From Sphingobacterium sp. UBA5670 (GTDB lineage: Bacteria; Bacteroidota; Bacteroidia; Sphingobacteriales; Sphingobacteriaceae): a stretch of DNA of 64,000 nt. Made by a program: the position numbers and the translations under genes. Each line of letters opens with the position of its first letter. Positions within the stretch are counted from its first letter, which is position 1. Below the pieces are notes generated by a model, which did not search any database, was not told the DNA's origin, and worked only from the letters and a program-made list of their open reading frames with translations. Below, piece after piece: positions 7,497 to 17,390 of the stretch. Where the stretch lies: positions 62,001 to 126,000 of the forward strand of contig NZ_DIIM01000011.1 of NCBI RefSeq assembly GCF_002420705.1, in the 5' to 3' direction.

Positions 7497-10436
7497 ATGT
7501 ACATGATTAAAAAAAGGTATTTGGATAGGCTTGTTCTGTTAGGATTCTCCTGTGCTTGTTATTCTTTTGCTTTTGGTCAAGACAAGGTGTTGTCACCTTC
7601 CGATAGCCTTAAGCTTCAGATTGGGACTGCGAAATTAGATTCTATATTTCAGATTAAAACAAGCCAAGTAAATCCCGTCGAAATCAAAAAACAAGCCCTA
7701 TTACCTTATTCTTCTTTGGCACAATACCTGAAAGGGAACAATACAGGGCTTTATGTGACTGAACCCTCTGGAGAGCCAGGAACCAAACAGCCGATGTATT
7801 TTCGAGGAGTTTCTAGACCATTGCTTTCTGATATTGATGTGTTCCAAAATCAACCGTTGGTTGTCCTGGATGGCATTCCTTTGGTTGGGGAGCATCCATT
7901 TGCCTATGCCGTTCAGACCTATAATCTGGAACGAATAGGTCCGGCCACTAACTTATTGGCGAATATCAATATTGATATGGTGAAGTCCATTGAAGTATTA
8001 AAAGATGTTGCGGCGGTGGCTATGTACGGTCCTAATGCGGCAAATGGAGCTATCGTTGTTCGCACAAAAGAATATAAAGTGGATAAAAGTAATCGGATAG
8101 CAGTCAATATGTATACCGGCTTAGCAGAGCGTCCACATGTCACAACAATTAATGGTGACTACGAAAATGAATTCAGAAAACAGTTTTATGATCTGTATAC
8201 TTCCAATGGTAAATATGATGACGGCGATTCATATCCTGTTTATTTAAGCGACTCGCTTAATATGAATTATTTTGGGAAATCTGATTGGACGGATTCTTAT
8301 TACAATAACGGTTTAGTTTATAATCTGAATGCTAATCTCTCTGGAGGTGGTCCTCGCGCAAATTTTCAATTTGCTGCAGGATCGACCCAAGATAAAGGTA
8401 TAGCAGATAAGGTGAAATTAAATAAGTATTATGCGCTTTTTGGTTTGAATATGCGACCGATGACCTGGCTTACCTTCTCCATGCAGGCAAATATCGCGAG
8501 GCTCGATCGTAATCGAAATCTAAATCTTCGCGATCGATTTGCCCAGCTTGCTTATTTTCCCGATTTGTCAGCTCCCTTATCACCAAATAAAGACGTTTAC
8601 GATGAGTACCTGAGTTATTATAAAAAAGGTTTTGATAACAACAAATCCAATGTTGTACAGGGATATGGAAAGCTGCAGTTTGATTTTGGAAACTTTCATT
8701 TTCTTTCGACAGGAATGCTCGATTATAATGAGGGCTATAGGGACCAATTCTATCATAGTAAGCTGATGGAATCCAATAATTTTGCTTCTAACTACTATGG
8801 CTATAATCAGCGGGCAGTATTTGACAATAAGGCTTTTTATGACTGGAATATCAGTGAGAAGAACAAACTAAACTTATTGGTCGGCAATAGTTTGCAATGG
8901 GATACCTATCGTTACAATTATGCCTACGCTTACAAGGGGGTAAATGATTTTATTAAGGTGAATCTCTTGGAAGATGATGCTACAAAATCAAACTATTTGG
9001 AGGCTACTGCATATCCCAAGGCGCTTATATTTAAATATTTAGACCGTATTCGCCACAACTTAGTTTCATTTTATGGAAAAGCAACCTATAACTATGATAA
9101 TAAGGTCGAAACCTCCTTGGTATTGCGCTCTGACGCGTCTTCCAATGCACAACCGGATGCGCGATGGATTTTTACGCCGTCGTTGTCGATAAATTGGAAT
9201 ATTAGAAACAGCTATTTTAATACAAACACGAATTTGAAAGAGCTGACTGCTCGTTTAAGCGCTGGCCGTATAGGGTTAAGCAATGTGTTTGACGATTTTG
9301 CACAGGGACCTAATTATGTCGCGCAAATGGGTTTCACAGGTAATCAACTTATTGCAGGCTATAACGCTATTGCCGGATTGGTAAGACCTTATGAGTCGGG
9401 ATGGGTTGGGTACAATATTCCTTGGGCTTATACAGATCAAGGTAATTTGGGGCTGGACTATGCGATTCAAAAGAAAAATTTCCATGTTTCGCTGGATGTC
9501 TATATAAAACAGACAAAGAATCAGCTGATCAATATTCCATCCTATAGCGAATATGGCTATAAATCCAGTTATGCAGCGGGAATGAATGTACAGAATGTTG
9601 GTGCCGAATTAACCGTTGGTCTTGATCCCGTTCAATCGGATAATTTTAAGTGGTCTACTGCACTGAACGTATCACATAATCAGAATAAATTGAAGGCATT
9701 ACCCAATGGTTTAGATCGGCTCGTAATAGGTAATAATCTTTTGGAGGTCGGGAAACCCTTGGATCAATACTGGTTACTTGTTAATAAAGGAATTTACAGG
9801 ACGGATGCAGAGGTCCCTCAGGGAATGACCTATAATGCGATACAATTGCGTGCGGGAGATCCTATTTGGGAGGATCGAAATGGCGACAATATGATTAACG
9901 ATGAAGATAGGAGATTGCAAGGGCATCGTTTGCCTGCTGTTTTTGGGAATTGGTATAACAATTTCGTGTTTGGAAAATGGGACCTGGGGATTAATATGTA
10001 TTATAATATCGGTCGGGAGCTCATCAATCAAGAAATGGCTAATCGTTTTGATTTTATCAACAATGAAGGCGCTAAAAATCTGGATGCGATCAAAGAGATT
10101 ACATATTGGGAAAAACGAGGTGATTATAGTAAATATCCATTGTATAACCCTTGGAGTACTGTTATCGCTTATCAGGCCGATCAGGATCTTTTCTTAGAGG
10201 ATGCTTCATTTGTTAAAATAAGGGCGATCACGTTGGGCTATAATTTAACTTCTCTGTTGGCGGGCCGAACTCAGGCCATTAAAAATGCGTATGCCTATGT
10301 GTCTGCTAATAATGTTGCCACGATTACATCTTACAGTGGTGTGGACCCTGAAATTGTGGATTACACCGGCTATGATATTGGGTCAAAAATGAGGATACCA
10401 CGAATTTATACGCTAGGAATAAAAGTTGACTTTTAA
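7497..10436 (+). CDS. SusC-like TonB-dependent outer-membrane transporter (no N-terminal extension domain)
   Basis: TonB-dependent beta-barrel importer of the SusC type, 979 residues. The signal peptide ends near FAFGQ (about residue 28). The plug domain (about 60-200) contains PMYFRGVSR, VVLDGIPL and IEVLKDVAAVAMYGPNAANGAIVVRTK, and the rest is barrel, ending in the aromatic residue of VDF. The carboxypeptidase-D-regulatory-like domain that usually precedes the plug in SusC proteins is missing: the mature protein runs about 35 residues straight into the plug. It is followed 11 bases later by its SusD partner. ATG at 7497 is followed by a second ATG at 7503; either may be used. It imports a glycan or glycopeptide of unknown nature. 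Confidence 0.93.
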   Translation: MYMIKKRYLDRLVLLGFSCACYSFAFGQDKVLSPSDSLKLQIGTAKLDSIFQIKTSQVNPVEIKKQALLPYSSLAQYLKGNNTGLYVTEPSGEPGTKQPMYFRGVSRPLLSDIDVFQNQPLVVLDGIPLVGEHPFAYAVQTYNLERIGPATNLLANINIDMVKSIEVLKDVAAVAMYGPNAANGAIVVRTKEYKVDKSNRIAVNMYTGLAERPHVTTINGDYENEFRKQFYDLYTSNGKYDDGDSYPVYLSDSLNMNYFGKSDWTDSYYNNGLVYNLNANLSGGGPRANFQFAAGSTQDKGIADKVKLNKYYALFGLNMRPMTWLTFSMQANIARLDRNRNLNLRDRFAQLAYFPDLSAPLSPNKDVYDEYLSYYKKGFDNNKSNVVQGYGKLQFDFGNFHFLSTGMLDYNEGYRDQFYHSKLMESNNFASNYYGYNQRAVFDNKAFYDWNISEKNKLNLLVGNSLQWDTYRYNYAYAYKGVNDFIKVNLLEDDATKSNYLEATAYPKALIFKYLDRIRHNLVSFYGKATYNYDNKVETSLVLRSDASSNAQPDARWIFTPSLSINWNIRNSYFNTNTNLKELTARLSAGRIGLSNVFDDFAQGPNYVAQMGFTGNQLIAGYNAIAGLVRPYESGWVGYNIPWAYTDQGNLGLDYAIQKKNFHVSLDVYIKQTKNQLINIPSYSEYGYKSSYAAGMNVQNVGAELTVGLDPVQSDNFKWSTALNVSHNQNKLKALPNGLDRLVIGNNLLEVGKPLDQYWLLVNKGIYRTDAEVPQGMTYNAIQLRAGDPIWEDRNGDNMINDEDRRLQGHRLPAVFGNWYNNFVFGKWDLGINMYYNIGRELINQEMANRFDFINNEGAKNLDAIKEITYWEKRGDYSKYPLYNPWSTVIAYQADQDLFLEDASFVKIRAITLGYNLTSLLAGRTQAIKNAYAYVSANNVATITSYSGVDPEIVDYTGYDIGSKMRIPRIYTLGIKVDF

Positions 10437-10447
10437 ACGCAAAGGAA

Positions 10448-11962
10448 ATGAAAAGATATCATCTCATATTTAGTGTTTTGCTGCTTTTCTTGTTGCTTCT
10501 AGGAGGCTGTAAGAAAATGCTGGATGTAGACTCTTCTCGCACTGTCAAGGAAGAGAATATGTGGAATGCTTTGGAGGACACGCGTGCAGGTTTGATGGGG
10601 ATTTATGGTTTAACCAAAGCAGCTTTGGACGATAATAATGCCTATTGGCTGTATGGAGAGGTTCGATCAGGGGATTTTGAGAGCCCTAATCGACAGGATT
10701 TAAAAGCAATTATTAAGAATGACCTCAAAGCGAATTATGAATCGTTGAATGCACTATCGAATTGGCGACGGTGGTTTGCTGTAGTTAATTCAGCCAATAT
10801 TTTTATGGAGCGTGCACCAGAAGTGCGGGAAAAGGACATGCGTTATACAGAAAACAATTTGGTTGTCGATGTAGCACAGGCTCGATTTTTACGTGCGTAT
10901 GCCTATTTTAATATGGTTCGTATCTGGGGAGATGTACCCCTGATCTTAAATTCCCATGATGGAAATTTTGAGAATAAAGCGAAAGAGGACCGTTTGAAAC
11001 TGTATGCTTGGATTGAAAAGGAAATGTATGATGCCGCACAGCTGTTGCCATATTCCTACAGCACGGGTGATGAACAGCAGATTGGTAATTATTACAATGA
11101 AACATCAGGCAGATGGAATGGTGCCTTGGTAAGAAAGCTTTCTGCTTATGCTATTCTTGCACATTTAGCCGCTTGGCAGGCCAATTACGCGGATGCAGCG
11201 TCCTATTCACAGTTCGTTATGGATAACTATAACAAAGCGGGAGCCTATTATTTGTCCACATCTTTTTTAACAGATGGTAATGGATTCTTCTTTGAGAAGA
11301 GATCCGAGCAGATGTTCTCATTCCCTTATATATGGGCACATGTGGAGGCATCGTTTACAGGACATATTGAAGAGCTTAGCCTTGCGTCTCCTGTTGTTAA
11401 TAAGTCGGTGCCAGATATTTATATGCCGAAAGAAACGATTTTAAAAACATTCAACGAGAAGAAGGACCAGCGGTTTAGCATTGATACACTTGGAGCCCCT
11501 ACCACAGAGGTATATTTCCGAAATTTCAATGGGAAATACCCGATTTTTAGCAAAATCAAATGTATTATGGGCGGTTCTTCGGATCCAACCTTTCGAATTT
11601 TTACCAGTGCTACAGTTTTAACGCGTTTAGAAGATATAGCGCTTTTACGCGCTGAATCTTTAGCCGTTTTGGGGGAGAAATCTACTGCTATTGAACTGTT
11701 AAATGAGATTCGGGAGCGGAGAGGACTTAAAGTCTACAGTGAAAATGCAAATGGAGATTTGGTGGACGCTATTTTTTTAGAGCGAAAGAGGGAATTGATG
11801 GGGGAGGGGCATCGCTGGTACGATATGATTCGCCGAGAAAAGATAAAACATGACAATCCTCAATTGGCACAGTTAATTGCTAATGACGGGATCTATTGGC
11901 CAATTGCTCGAGAGATTCTCGCACAAAATAAGTTGATCGAACAAAATGCTTATTGGAAGTAA
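10448..11962 (+). CDS. SusD-like glycan-binding lipoprotein (RagB/SusD family)
   Basis: Surface lipoprotein of 504 residues that caps the SusC barrel and captures ligand. The lipobox is LLGGC at about residues 18-22, followed by KKMLDVDSS, the usual SusD start. TPR-like helices follow (ARFLRAYAYFNMVRIWGDVPLIL), with the C-terminal signature ERKRELMGEGHRWYDMIRREK, ending in a PIAREILAQN-type tail. It is placed directly after its SusC (11 bases). Ligand not predictable. Confidence 0.93.
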   Translation: MKRYHLIFSVLLLFLLLLGGCKKMLDVDSSRTVKEENMWNALEDTRAGLMGIYGLTKAALDDNNAYWLYGEVRSGDFESPNRQDLKAIIKNDLKANYESLNALSNWRRWFAVVNSANIFMERAPEVREKDMRYTENNLVVDVAQARFLRAYAYFNMVRIWGDVPLILNSHDGNFENKAKEDRLKLYAWIEKEMYDAAQLLPYSYSTGDEQQIGNYYNETSGRWNGALVRKLSAYAILAHLAAWQANYADAASYSQFVMDNYNKAGAYYLSTSFLTDGNGFFFEKRSEQMFSFPYIWAHVEASFTGHIEELSLASPVVNKSVPDIYMPKETILKTFNEKKDQRFSIDTLGAPTTEVYFRNFNGKYPIFSKIKCIMGGSSDPTFRIFTSATVLTRLEDIALLRAESLAVLGEKSTAIELLNEIRERRGLKVYSENANGDLVDAIFLERKRELMGEGHRWYDMIRREKIKHDNPQLAQLIANDGIYWPIAREILAQNKLIEQNAYWK

Positions 11963-11973
11963 AGGAGTTAATT

Positions 11974-13077
11974 ATGAGAAATAACCTATTTGTACGTGGT
12001 GTATATGCACTCTTAATGACAGCCCTGCTGTACGCTTGTGCCAAGGATAAAGGCTATTATTCGCCCACAGCCCAGCAGCCGGTCTTTAAAGGTAATTTAT
12101 ATAGCTATCTTAAAAGTAAACCTGGTGTATATGACTCTTTAGTTAAAGTCATTGATAGAATTGGTCTGCAAAAGAAATTGGAAGATAGTACAGTGACGCT
12201 TTTTGCACTGACCAATGCCAATTTTCAATTGGCTATCCAAAATCTCAATAATACATTGAGTGTTTCTGACAAGCCTGCACAATACCTGAATTCGGTTAAA
12301 TATGAAATATTGGATTCGCTGCTGTGCCAATATATAATTCAAGGGCGGATTGGCAGCGACTCGCTAAGTAGCCAGGATGGCAAGGATGTATTGGGAATTC
12401 GCTATGGCTACCCAATGCATATTGGATTAAATAAACAGGCCTCATCGGGCTACCTAAATGGAGGTCCTACAATTGTTGATCTATCAGATACCAGGCGATC
12501 TGTTTTCAATCGTAATTGGGTAACGACGGAAACAAGCTCCTTAAATATCCAGACTGATAATGCTATTGTCCATGTGTTGAATCCGGATCATGTTTTTGGT
12601 TTTAACAAATTTGTTAGTCAAATTATTTATATACCGCCGCCAGAAAACTTGTTCAAGACCATTGGCGGACAGTGGTCCGCTTCAAAAGAGACGTCTGGCG
12701 GCCCAGATGCTGTTGAAGCATCAAAATATGTATTTGACGGCAACCCAGAAACCAAATTCTTTTTGTCGAGTCCTGGCTTATTCTATTTGCAGTGGGACTT
12801 TCCTGCTGCGGTGGTTGCAAATAGTTACACCCTTAGATCAGCGAATGATATTCAAGGTCGCGATCCCGCAGACTGGAATCTCCAAGGACTGGATGAACAA
12901 GGAAATTGGATTACGTTGGATATTAGACAGGCTGAAGAATTTGACGAAAGGTTTCAGTTGCGGGTATTCTATTTTACGAATACCAAAGCGTATAAAGCTT
13001 ATCGTTTGAACATTATACGGATGTATGATGGTAACGATTTCCAATTGGCTGACTGGACAATGAACCGTAATCAATAA
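11974..13077 (+). CDS. Fasciclin-domain lipoprotein with C-terminal discoidin (F5/8C) domain
   Basis: Predicted surface lipoprotein of 367 residues. The start was set at ATG 11974, which follows AAAGGAG at 11961-11967; the longer frame begins at a TTG inside the SusD gene. The lipobox is LLYACAK near residue 19. A fasciclin (FAS1) domain spans about 30-205 (FKGNLYSYLKSKP, TLFALTNANFQLAI, NAIVHVLNPDHVF). A discoidin-like domain spans about 225-365 (SGGPDAVEASKYVFDGNPETK, GRDPADWNLQGLDEQGNW, AYRLNII). FAS1 domains mediate adhesion and discoidin domains bind glycans or lipids. The discoidin part is clearly related to those of the genes at 23176 and 24591. It is probably an accessory of the preceding SusC/D pair. 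Confidence 0.85.
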   Translation: MRNNLFVRGVYALLMTALLYACAKDKGYYSPTAQQPVFKGNLYSYLKSKPGVYDSLVKVIDRIGLQKKLEDSTVTLFALTNANFQLAIQNLNNTLSVSDKPAQYLNSVKYEILDSLLCQYIIQGRIGSDSLSSQDGKDVLGIRYGYPMHIGLNKQASSGYLNGGPTIVDLSDTRRSVFNRNWVTTETSSLNIQTDNAIVHVLNPDHVFGFNKFVSQIIYIPPPENLFKTIGGQWSASKETSGGPDAVEASKYVFDGNPETKFFLSSPGLFYLQWDFPAAVVANSYTLRSANDIQGRDPADWNLQGLDEQGNWITLDIRQAEEFDERFQLRVFYFTNTKAYKAYRLNIIRMYDGNDFQLADWTMNRNQ

Positions 13078-13092
13078 CCAATTTAAGAATGT

Positions 13093-14208
13093 ATGGAAAT
13101 GAAAATTGCTGAAAAATTTACTACAATAAATAAGATATGCAACTTGGGCCTGCTCATCTTAATGTGTATCGGCTTTAATGGATGCAAAAAGCTTTACAAT
13201 TTACCTGACGAGAAGGAATTTTTAAGCGTCAACTTGACTTATGATGGGAAGTCTTTTTATCCCATCTTGGGAAGGACGACGCTTATGGGGACTATTAATA
13301 CAGATCATTCAACCACACCATTGCGTTTTGAAATTGTTAATCCTCGCTACGGAGATGGCCGTCCTTATAAGGATCTTTTTGAAGTGAAACCTGTCTACCG
13401 ATGGATATCCCGCTACGATGGTACCGAAAAAAACTTGGAAGAAATAGATGCAAAACGTCAATTGGTGTATCGGCCTCTTTTTGAAGTTGACTCTACCGGC
13501 AGTTTTATTTTATGGAATTCTTCTACAAATGAGCTGATAGAACCTCGTTCAAAAGACAGTATCGATCTGGTGCAGAACATACGTTATTTTGATCTTAAGG
13601 TCTCTAATTCTGGCGGATCAACGGTTATTAAAGATTTTATGATCCTCCCTTGGCGTGTTCAGGATTATGAACCTTATTCGGATAAAAATCCCTATAATGG
13701 TGAAACTGCCCCAGATCCGAATGATCCCAAGAACCCCAACAAGAGAAGTTACATCTGGCCTTCTTATATGAATGAGGTTTATGGAGAATCTTCCAATCAG
13801 CTATTGCGGACGAATGAGGAATTTAAAGATCTTGTTGTCTATATACGAAAATTTACCGGTGGCAACGGACATAATTTACGTTTTGTCTTTTTGAATAAGA
13901 ATGGGGAGGTGATAAATCCGGACAATTTTAATGAAACAAGGTGGAATGAACTGGTACATGGCTTTAATATGAAAAAGACACCCGATTATGTACAATATGA
14001 TGTAGCCTATCCAATTCCTCTGACAAGTTATCCAACAAAGTATACAAATGGAAATAGCGCAAAGGTAGATTTTTCCTACTCCAGAAAGGGATTTGGAGGC
14101 GGTTTGATTACAGCCAATTTTGGTTTGAATTTTAAAATTTTTACCAAAGGGGATTGGGAGATTGTTTTCCATTTTCAAAGGGAAAATCCACGATTTGATA
14201 ACGAATAA
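13093..14208 (+). CDS. Lipoprotein of unknown function, DUF5007-like
   Basis: Predicted outer-membrane lipoprotein of 371 residues with a hydrophobic segment (about 18-31) ending in FNGCKK as lipobox. No catalytic motif was recognised; the rest looks like beta-sandwich, with a low-complexity linker PDPNDPKNPNKRSY near residue 215. From memory it resembles the DUF5007 family, which occurs in loci with fasciclin-bearing SusC/D sets; this assignment was not checked. Two ATGs (13093 and 13099) are possible starts. It lies between the first and second SusC/D modules, 15 bases after the fasciclin gene and 5 bases before the next SusC. Confidence 0.75.
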   Translation: MEMKIAEKFTTINKICNLGLLILMCIGFNGCKKLYNLPDEKEFLSVNLTYDGKSFYPILGRTTLMGTINTDHSTTPLRFEIVNPRYGDGRPYKDLFEVKPVYRWISRYDGTEKNLEEIDAKRQLVYRPLFEVDSTGSFILWNSSTNELIEPRSKDSIDLVQNIRYFDLKVSNSGGSTVIKDFMILPWRVQDYEPYSDKNPYNGETAPDPNDPKNPNKRSYIWPSYMNEVYGESSNQLLRTNEEFKDLVVYIRKFTGGNGHNLRFVFLNKNGEVINPDNFNETRWNELVHGFNMKKTPDYVQYDVAYPIPLTSYPTKYTNGNSAKVDFSYSRKGFGGGLITANFGLNFKIFTKGDWEIVFHFQRENPRFDNE

Positions 14209-14213
14209 TTGAA

Positions 14214-17200
14214 ATGGTTATGCAATTTAAGATATTTTATAATAGCTGTATGCTGCTGGTATTGTGTATGTTTCTTTCTACTGCAGTTTTTGCGCAGACT
14301 GTCATCATGTCGGGGAAAGTGACAGACAACAAGGGAAAGCCGCTGGCTGGTGTTACCGTACGTTTTGGCAAATCTGGAAAAGAAGCGACTTCGACAAACT
14401 CATCGGGGGCCTTTAGCGTAACAACGATGGTTGGGACTTCAGTCGCGTTTAGATTGATTGGTTATGATGGGGCTTCAATGACGGTGAGGGCCGATCGGAA
14501 TGTGGTCGTTCACTTAAAGGAAATAGATAATCAGATGGATGAAGTTGTTGTTAGAGGCTATGTAAAGCGTCCAAGGGAGACGACTACCGGATCTTCGACC
14601 AAGATCAGTGGAAAGGAAATTCAAGATATCCCGTCTGCAAATGTGGAGAATCTGCTTCAAGGAAAGGTGGCAGGTCTAAATATACAGGTAAATACTGGGG
14701 CTCCAGGCTTTCGGGGTTCGACCCAAATCCGTGGACTTTCGACAATTAGTGTGACGGGTAGTGGCGATCAATCTTTTCTCACACCGACGTCTCCTCTTTA
14801 TGTGATCGATGGCGTCCCAATGGATGCAGATAGGGCAAATGAGCTTGGATTGAGCCAACAGGGACCGGGAATCAGTCCATTGTCATTAATTCCGCCCGAA
14901 GATATCGAAAGTATAGAGGTGCTTAAAGATGCCCAAGCTACATCTTTATATGGGTCATTGGCGGCCTACGGGGTAATTATTATCAATACCAAACGAGGTA
15001 ATTCCGAGGTTCCGAGGGTACGGTATACAGGAAATTTTTTCCTCAAAACCCCGCCCCAATTGCGCCCAACGTTAGGTGGAAATCTAGAACGTCGTTTAAA
15101 GCTATTACAGATCTACGGAAACGCTTTGTCACAGGAAGATTTGGATCGAATTTCACAGACGCCCATGTTATCGGATAGTTTGAATGCCTATTATAATAAT
15201 TCAACCAATTGGCAGGATTTGTTTTACGCCACCACATACAATCAAACACACAACGTGGCTATTGACGGTGGAAATCAAAAGCTGAATTATAAAGCGAATC
15301 TAAATTATTATAATGAAAACGGGATCATCAAAAATACAGGTTTCGATCGTTATATGGCCAACATGCGATTTGAATATTACCCTAATGAAAAATTTAAGTT
15401 TACAGCACAGGTAAATGCTTCCCTTGGTTCAAAAAGCAAAGGTAATGGTTTAGGTATTTTACAGTCTGGTGTAGCAAAAAACGGGATGACTTCAACGCTA
15501 TTGCCCGGCCCGTCTTTTTATCTGGCATCTTCAGGATATAATTCAGCGTTAAAAACGCGCAATGATAACTCATCCAAATCGATCAAACCTTTTATTGAGG
15601 CATCCTATGAAATTATTCCGGGGTTGCGGGCAACCACTACCATGAGTTACGAATCCACTTCTGATAACGAAAATACGTTTACACCAGCCGCAGCAAATGG
15701 ACAATTTGCACAGGTATATGCTTATTATGGTCGGTATAATTCACTTTATAATCGGAATTCAATCAACTACAGTCGTACATTTAAAGAAAAACACACTGTA
15801 TTTTTCAATCTCTTTAATGAGATCCGAACCTTGGATAAACAGGCGAATGCGACTTTACAGGCCCGGACACCTAATGATCAATTTGAGGGGCCACTTGGAT
15901 TTGATGGTTATTTTTCCAAAGGTGGCGGATTATTGCGCCGTGGTTTTGGAAAAGAAAGAGGACTGTCCTTTGCAATTGCAGGTACGTATGATTATATGAA
16001 AAAATATGTGGTCGATCTTTCCTACAGAATGGATGGGTCTTCGCAAAATGGATTTGGCAATCTTTATACTAAAAATCCTGCTGTTGGTTTTCGATGGAAT
16101 GCTTATCATGAGAATTTTTTGAGAGATGTGGACTGGATTAATTTACTATCCATTCGAACAAGCTGGGGGGTGAATGTTATGCCTAATAGTACCTTGGAGC
16201 GGGTTTATGGAAAATATGATATTGCAGGAAGCTACAATGATAAAATAGGTATCGGTATCAACTATGAACAAATTCCTAATCCCGATTTAAAACCGACAAC
16301 AACGAGTCAGGTCAACCTAGGTTTGGATCTTGCGTTTTTTCAAAACCGGTTTGAATTGACTTATGATACTTATTATAAAAAAGTAAATAATATCCTATTT
16401 GAAGAGTTGCTTTCCTCTTCGCTTGGTTTTGAAAAGGTGAATAGTAATTCGGCGGCCATTGCGAATTATGGGCATGAGCTGTCTGTCATGCTAAGGCCAT
16501 GGACTGAGGGTCGCTTTACGATGTCAATAGGAGCGAACGGGGCTTACAATCGAGACGTGTTGTTAAAACTGCCGGAGCATTATGGTGGTCAATTTGTTCG
16601 TTGGGAAAACATTGATAGATATAAACAACATGTGGTTTTTAGGGTAGGAACATCAACGATGTCCAATTATATGTTATTAAATCGAGGAGTTTACAGTACA
16701 GATGCTGATGTGCCGGTAGACCCAGCTACTGGGCGACGATATCGAATGGCTAATGGGACAGAATTTCAGGCCGGTGATCCCATATTTGCAGATCTGGATG
16801 GCAATTATATTCTCGATGAAAATGACTATGCGCGCACTGGAAATTCTCAGCCTTTGATAACGGGTGGTCTGCAGTTGAATTTTAATTACAATCATGAAAC
16901 TCTTGGAACTTTTGGTTTGAATTTATACGCATCTTACACGGCAAAACGTACCATTTTGAATAACGCTTTAGCTGATCGGCTGCAGTTGATGAATGATCCT
17001 TATGGTGATAGGGCCGTGGTTCCATTGGATGATGTTAATATGTGGCTGAAGCCCGGTGATATTGCGAAATACCCTTATGCTTACGATTTCAAGAGGTACT
17101 CAAGCATTGATCCATTTCGGATGGACCAAGATTTATGGGCAGAAGATGGATCGTACTTTAAATTAAATAGTGTGACACTGTCTTATATGTTTACGAAAAA

Positions 17201-17378
17201 TGCTATTCGGAGATATGGACTTGAGCGTCTACGGGTATATATTTCGGCTGATAATATAACTACATTATCAAAGTACAGCGGGCCTAATCCCGAAAATGTG
17301 AGTACGATGGGACGGGATGCATCTGGCGGATATCCTGTGCCTAGGCAGTATAATGTTGGTGTTAATATTGATTTCTAA
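14214..17378 (+). CDS. SusC-like TonB-dependent outer-membrane transporter
   Basis: Full-length SusC-type importer, 1054 residues. After the signal peptide (to about FAQ, residue 28) comes the carboxypeptidase-D-regulatory-like domain (about 30-105: MSGKVTDNKGKPLAGVTVRF), then the TonB-box-like MDEVVVRGY, the plug (SANVENLLQGKVAGLNIQ, TQIRGLSTISV, PLYVIDGVPMDADR, IESIEVLKDAQATSLYGSLAAYGVIIINTK) and the 22-strand barrel ending in NIDF. Unlike the SusC at 7497 it keeps the N-terminal extension. Start codons at 14214 and 14220 are both plausible. The next gene begins 12 bases after its stop. It is the second module of the same operon; the ligand is presumed related to that of the first. Confidence 0.95.
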   Translation: MVMQFKIFYNSCMLLVLCMFLSTAVFAQTVIMSGKVTDNKGKPLAGVTVRFGKSGKEATSTNSSGAFSVTTMVGTSVAFRLIGYDGASMTVRADRNVVVHLKEIDNQMDEVVVRGYVKRPRETTTGSSTKISGKEIQDIPSANVENLLQGKVAGLNIQVNTGAPGFRGSTQIRGLSTISVTGSGDQSFLTPTSPLYVIDGVPMDADRANELGLSQQGPGISPLSLIPPEDIESIEVLKDAQATSLYGSLAAYGVIIINTKRGNSEVPRVRYTGNFFLKTPPQLRPTLGGNLERRLKLLQIYGNALSQEDLDRISQTPMLSDSLNAYYNNSTNWQDLFYATTYNQTHNVAIDGGNQKLNYKANLNYYNENGIIKNTGFDRYMANMRFEYYPNEKFKFTAQVNASLGSKSKGNGLGILQSGVAKNGMTSTLLPGPSFYLASSGYNSALKTRNDNSSKSIKPFIEASYEIIPGLRATTTMSYESTSDNENTFTPAAANGQFAQVYAYYGRYNSLYNRNSINYSRTFKEKHTVFFNLFNEIRTLDKQANATLQARTPNDQFEGPLGFDGYFSKGGGLLRRGFGKERGLSFAIAGTYDYMKKYVVDLSYRMDGSSQNGFGNLYTKNPAVGFRWNAYHENFLRDVDWINLLSIRTSWGVNVMPNSTLERVYGKYDIAGSYNDKIGIGINYEQIPNPDLKPTTTSQVNLGLDLAFFQNRFELTYDTYYKKVNNILFEELLSSSLGFEKVNSNSAAIANYGHELSVMLRPWTEGRFTMSIGANGAYNRDVLLKLPEHYGGQFVRWENIDRYKQHVVFRVGTSTMSNYMLLNRGVYSTDADVPVDPATGRRYRMANGTEFQAGDPIFADLDGNYILDENDYARTGNSQPLITGGLQLNFNYNHETLGTFGLNLYASYTAKRTILNNALADRLQLMNDPYGDRAVVPLDDVNMWLKPGDIAKYPYAYDFKRYSSIDPFRMDQDLWAEDGSYFKLNSVTLSYMFTKNAIRRYGLERLRVYISADNITTLSKYSGPNPENVSTMGRDASGGYPVPRQYNVGVNIDF

Positions 17379-17390
17379 TTGGGCTATATT

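Noticed and set aside
11953..11973. Longer start (TTG) for the fasciclin gene inside the SusD gene
   Set aside because: An AAAGGAG site places the start at ATG 11974, and the signal peptide begins there.
12590..13009. Plus-strand frame of 139 residues overlapping the fasciclin/discoidin gene
   Set aside because: It is out of frame with clear domain sequence, has no recognisable motif and no plausible start signal.
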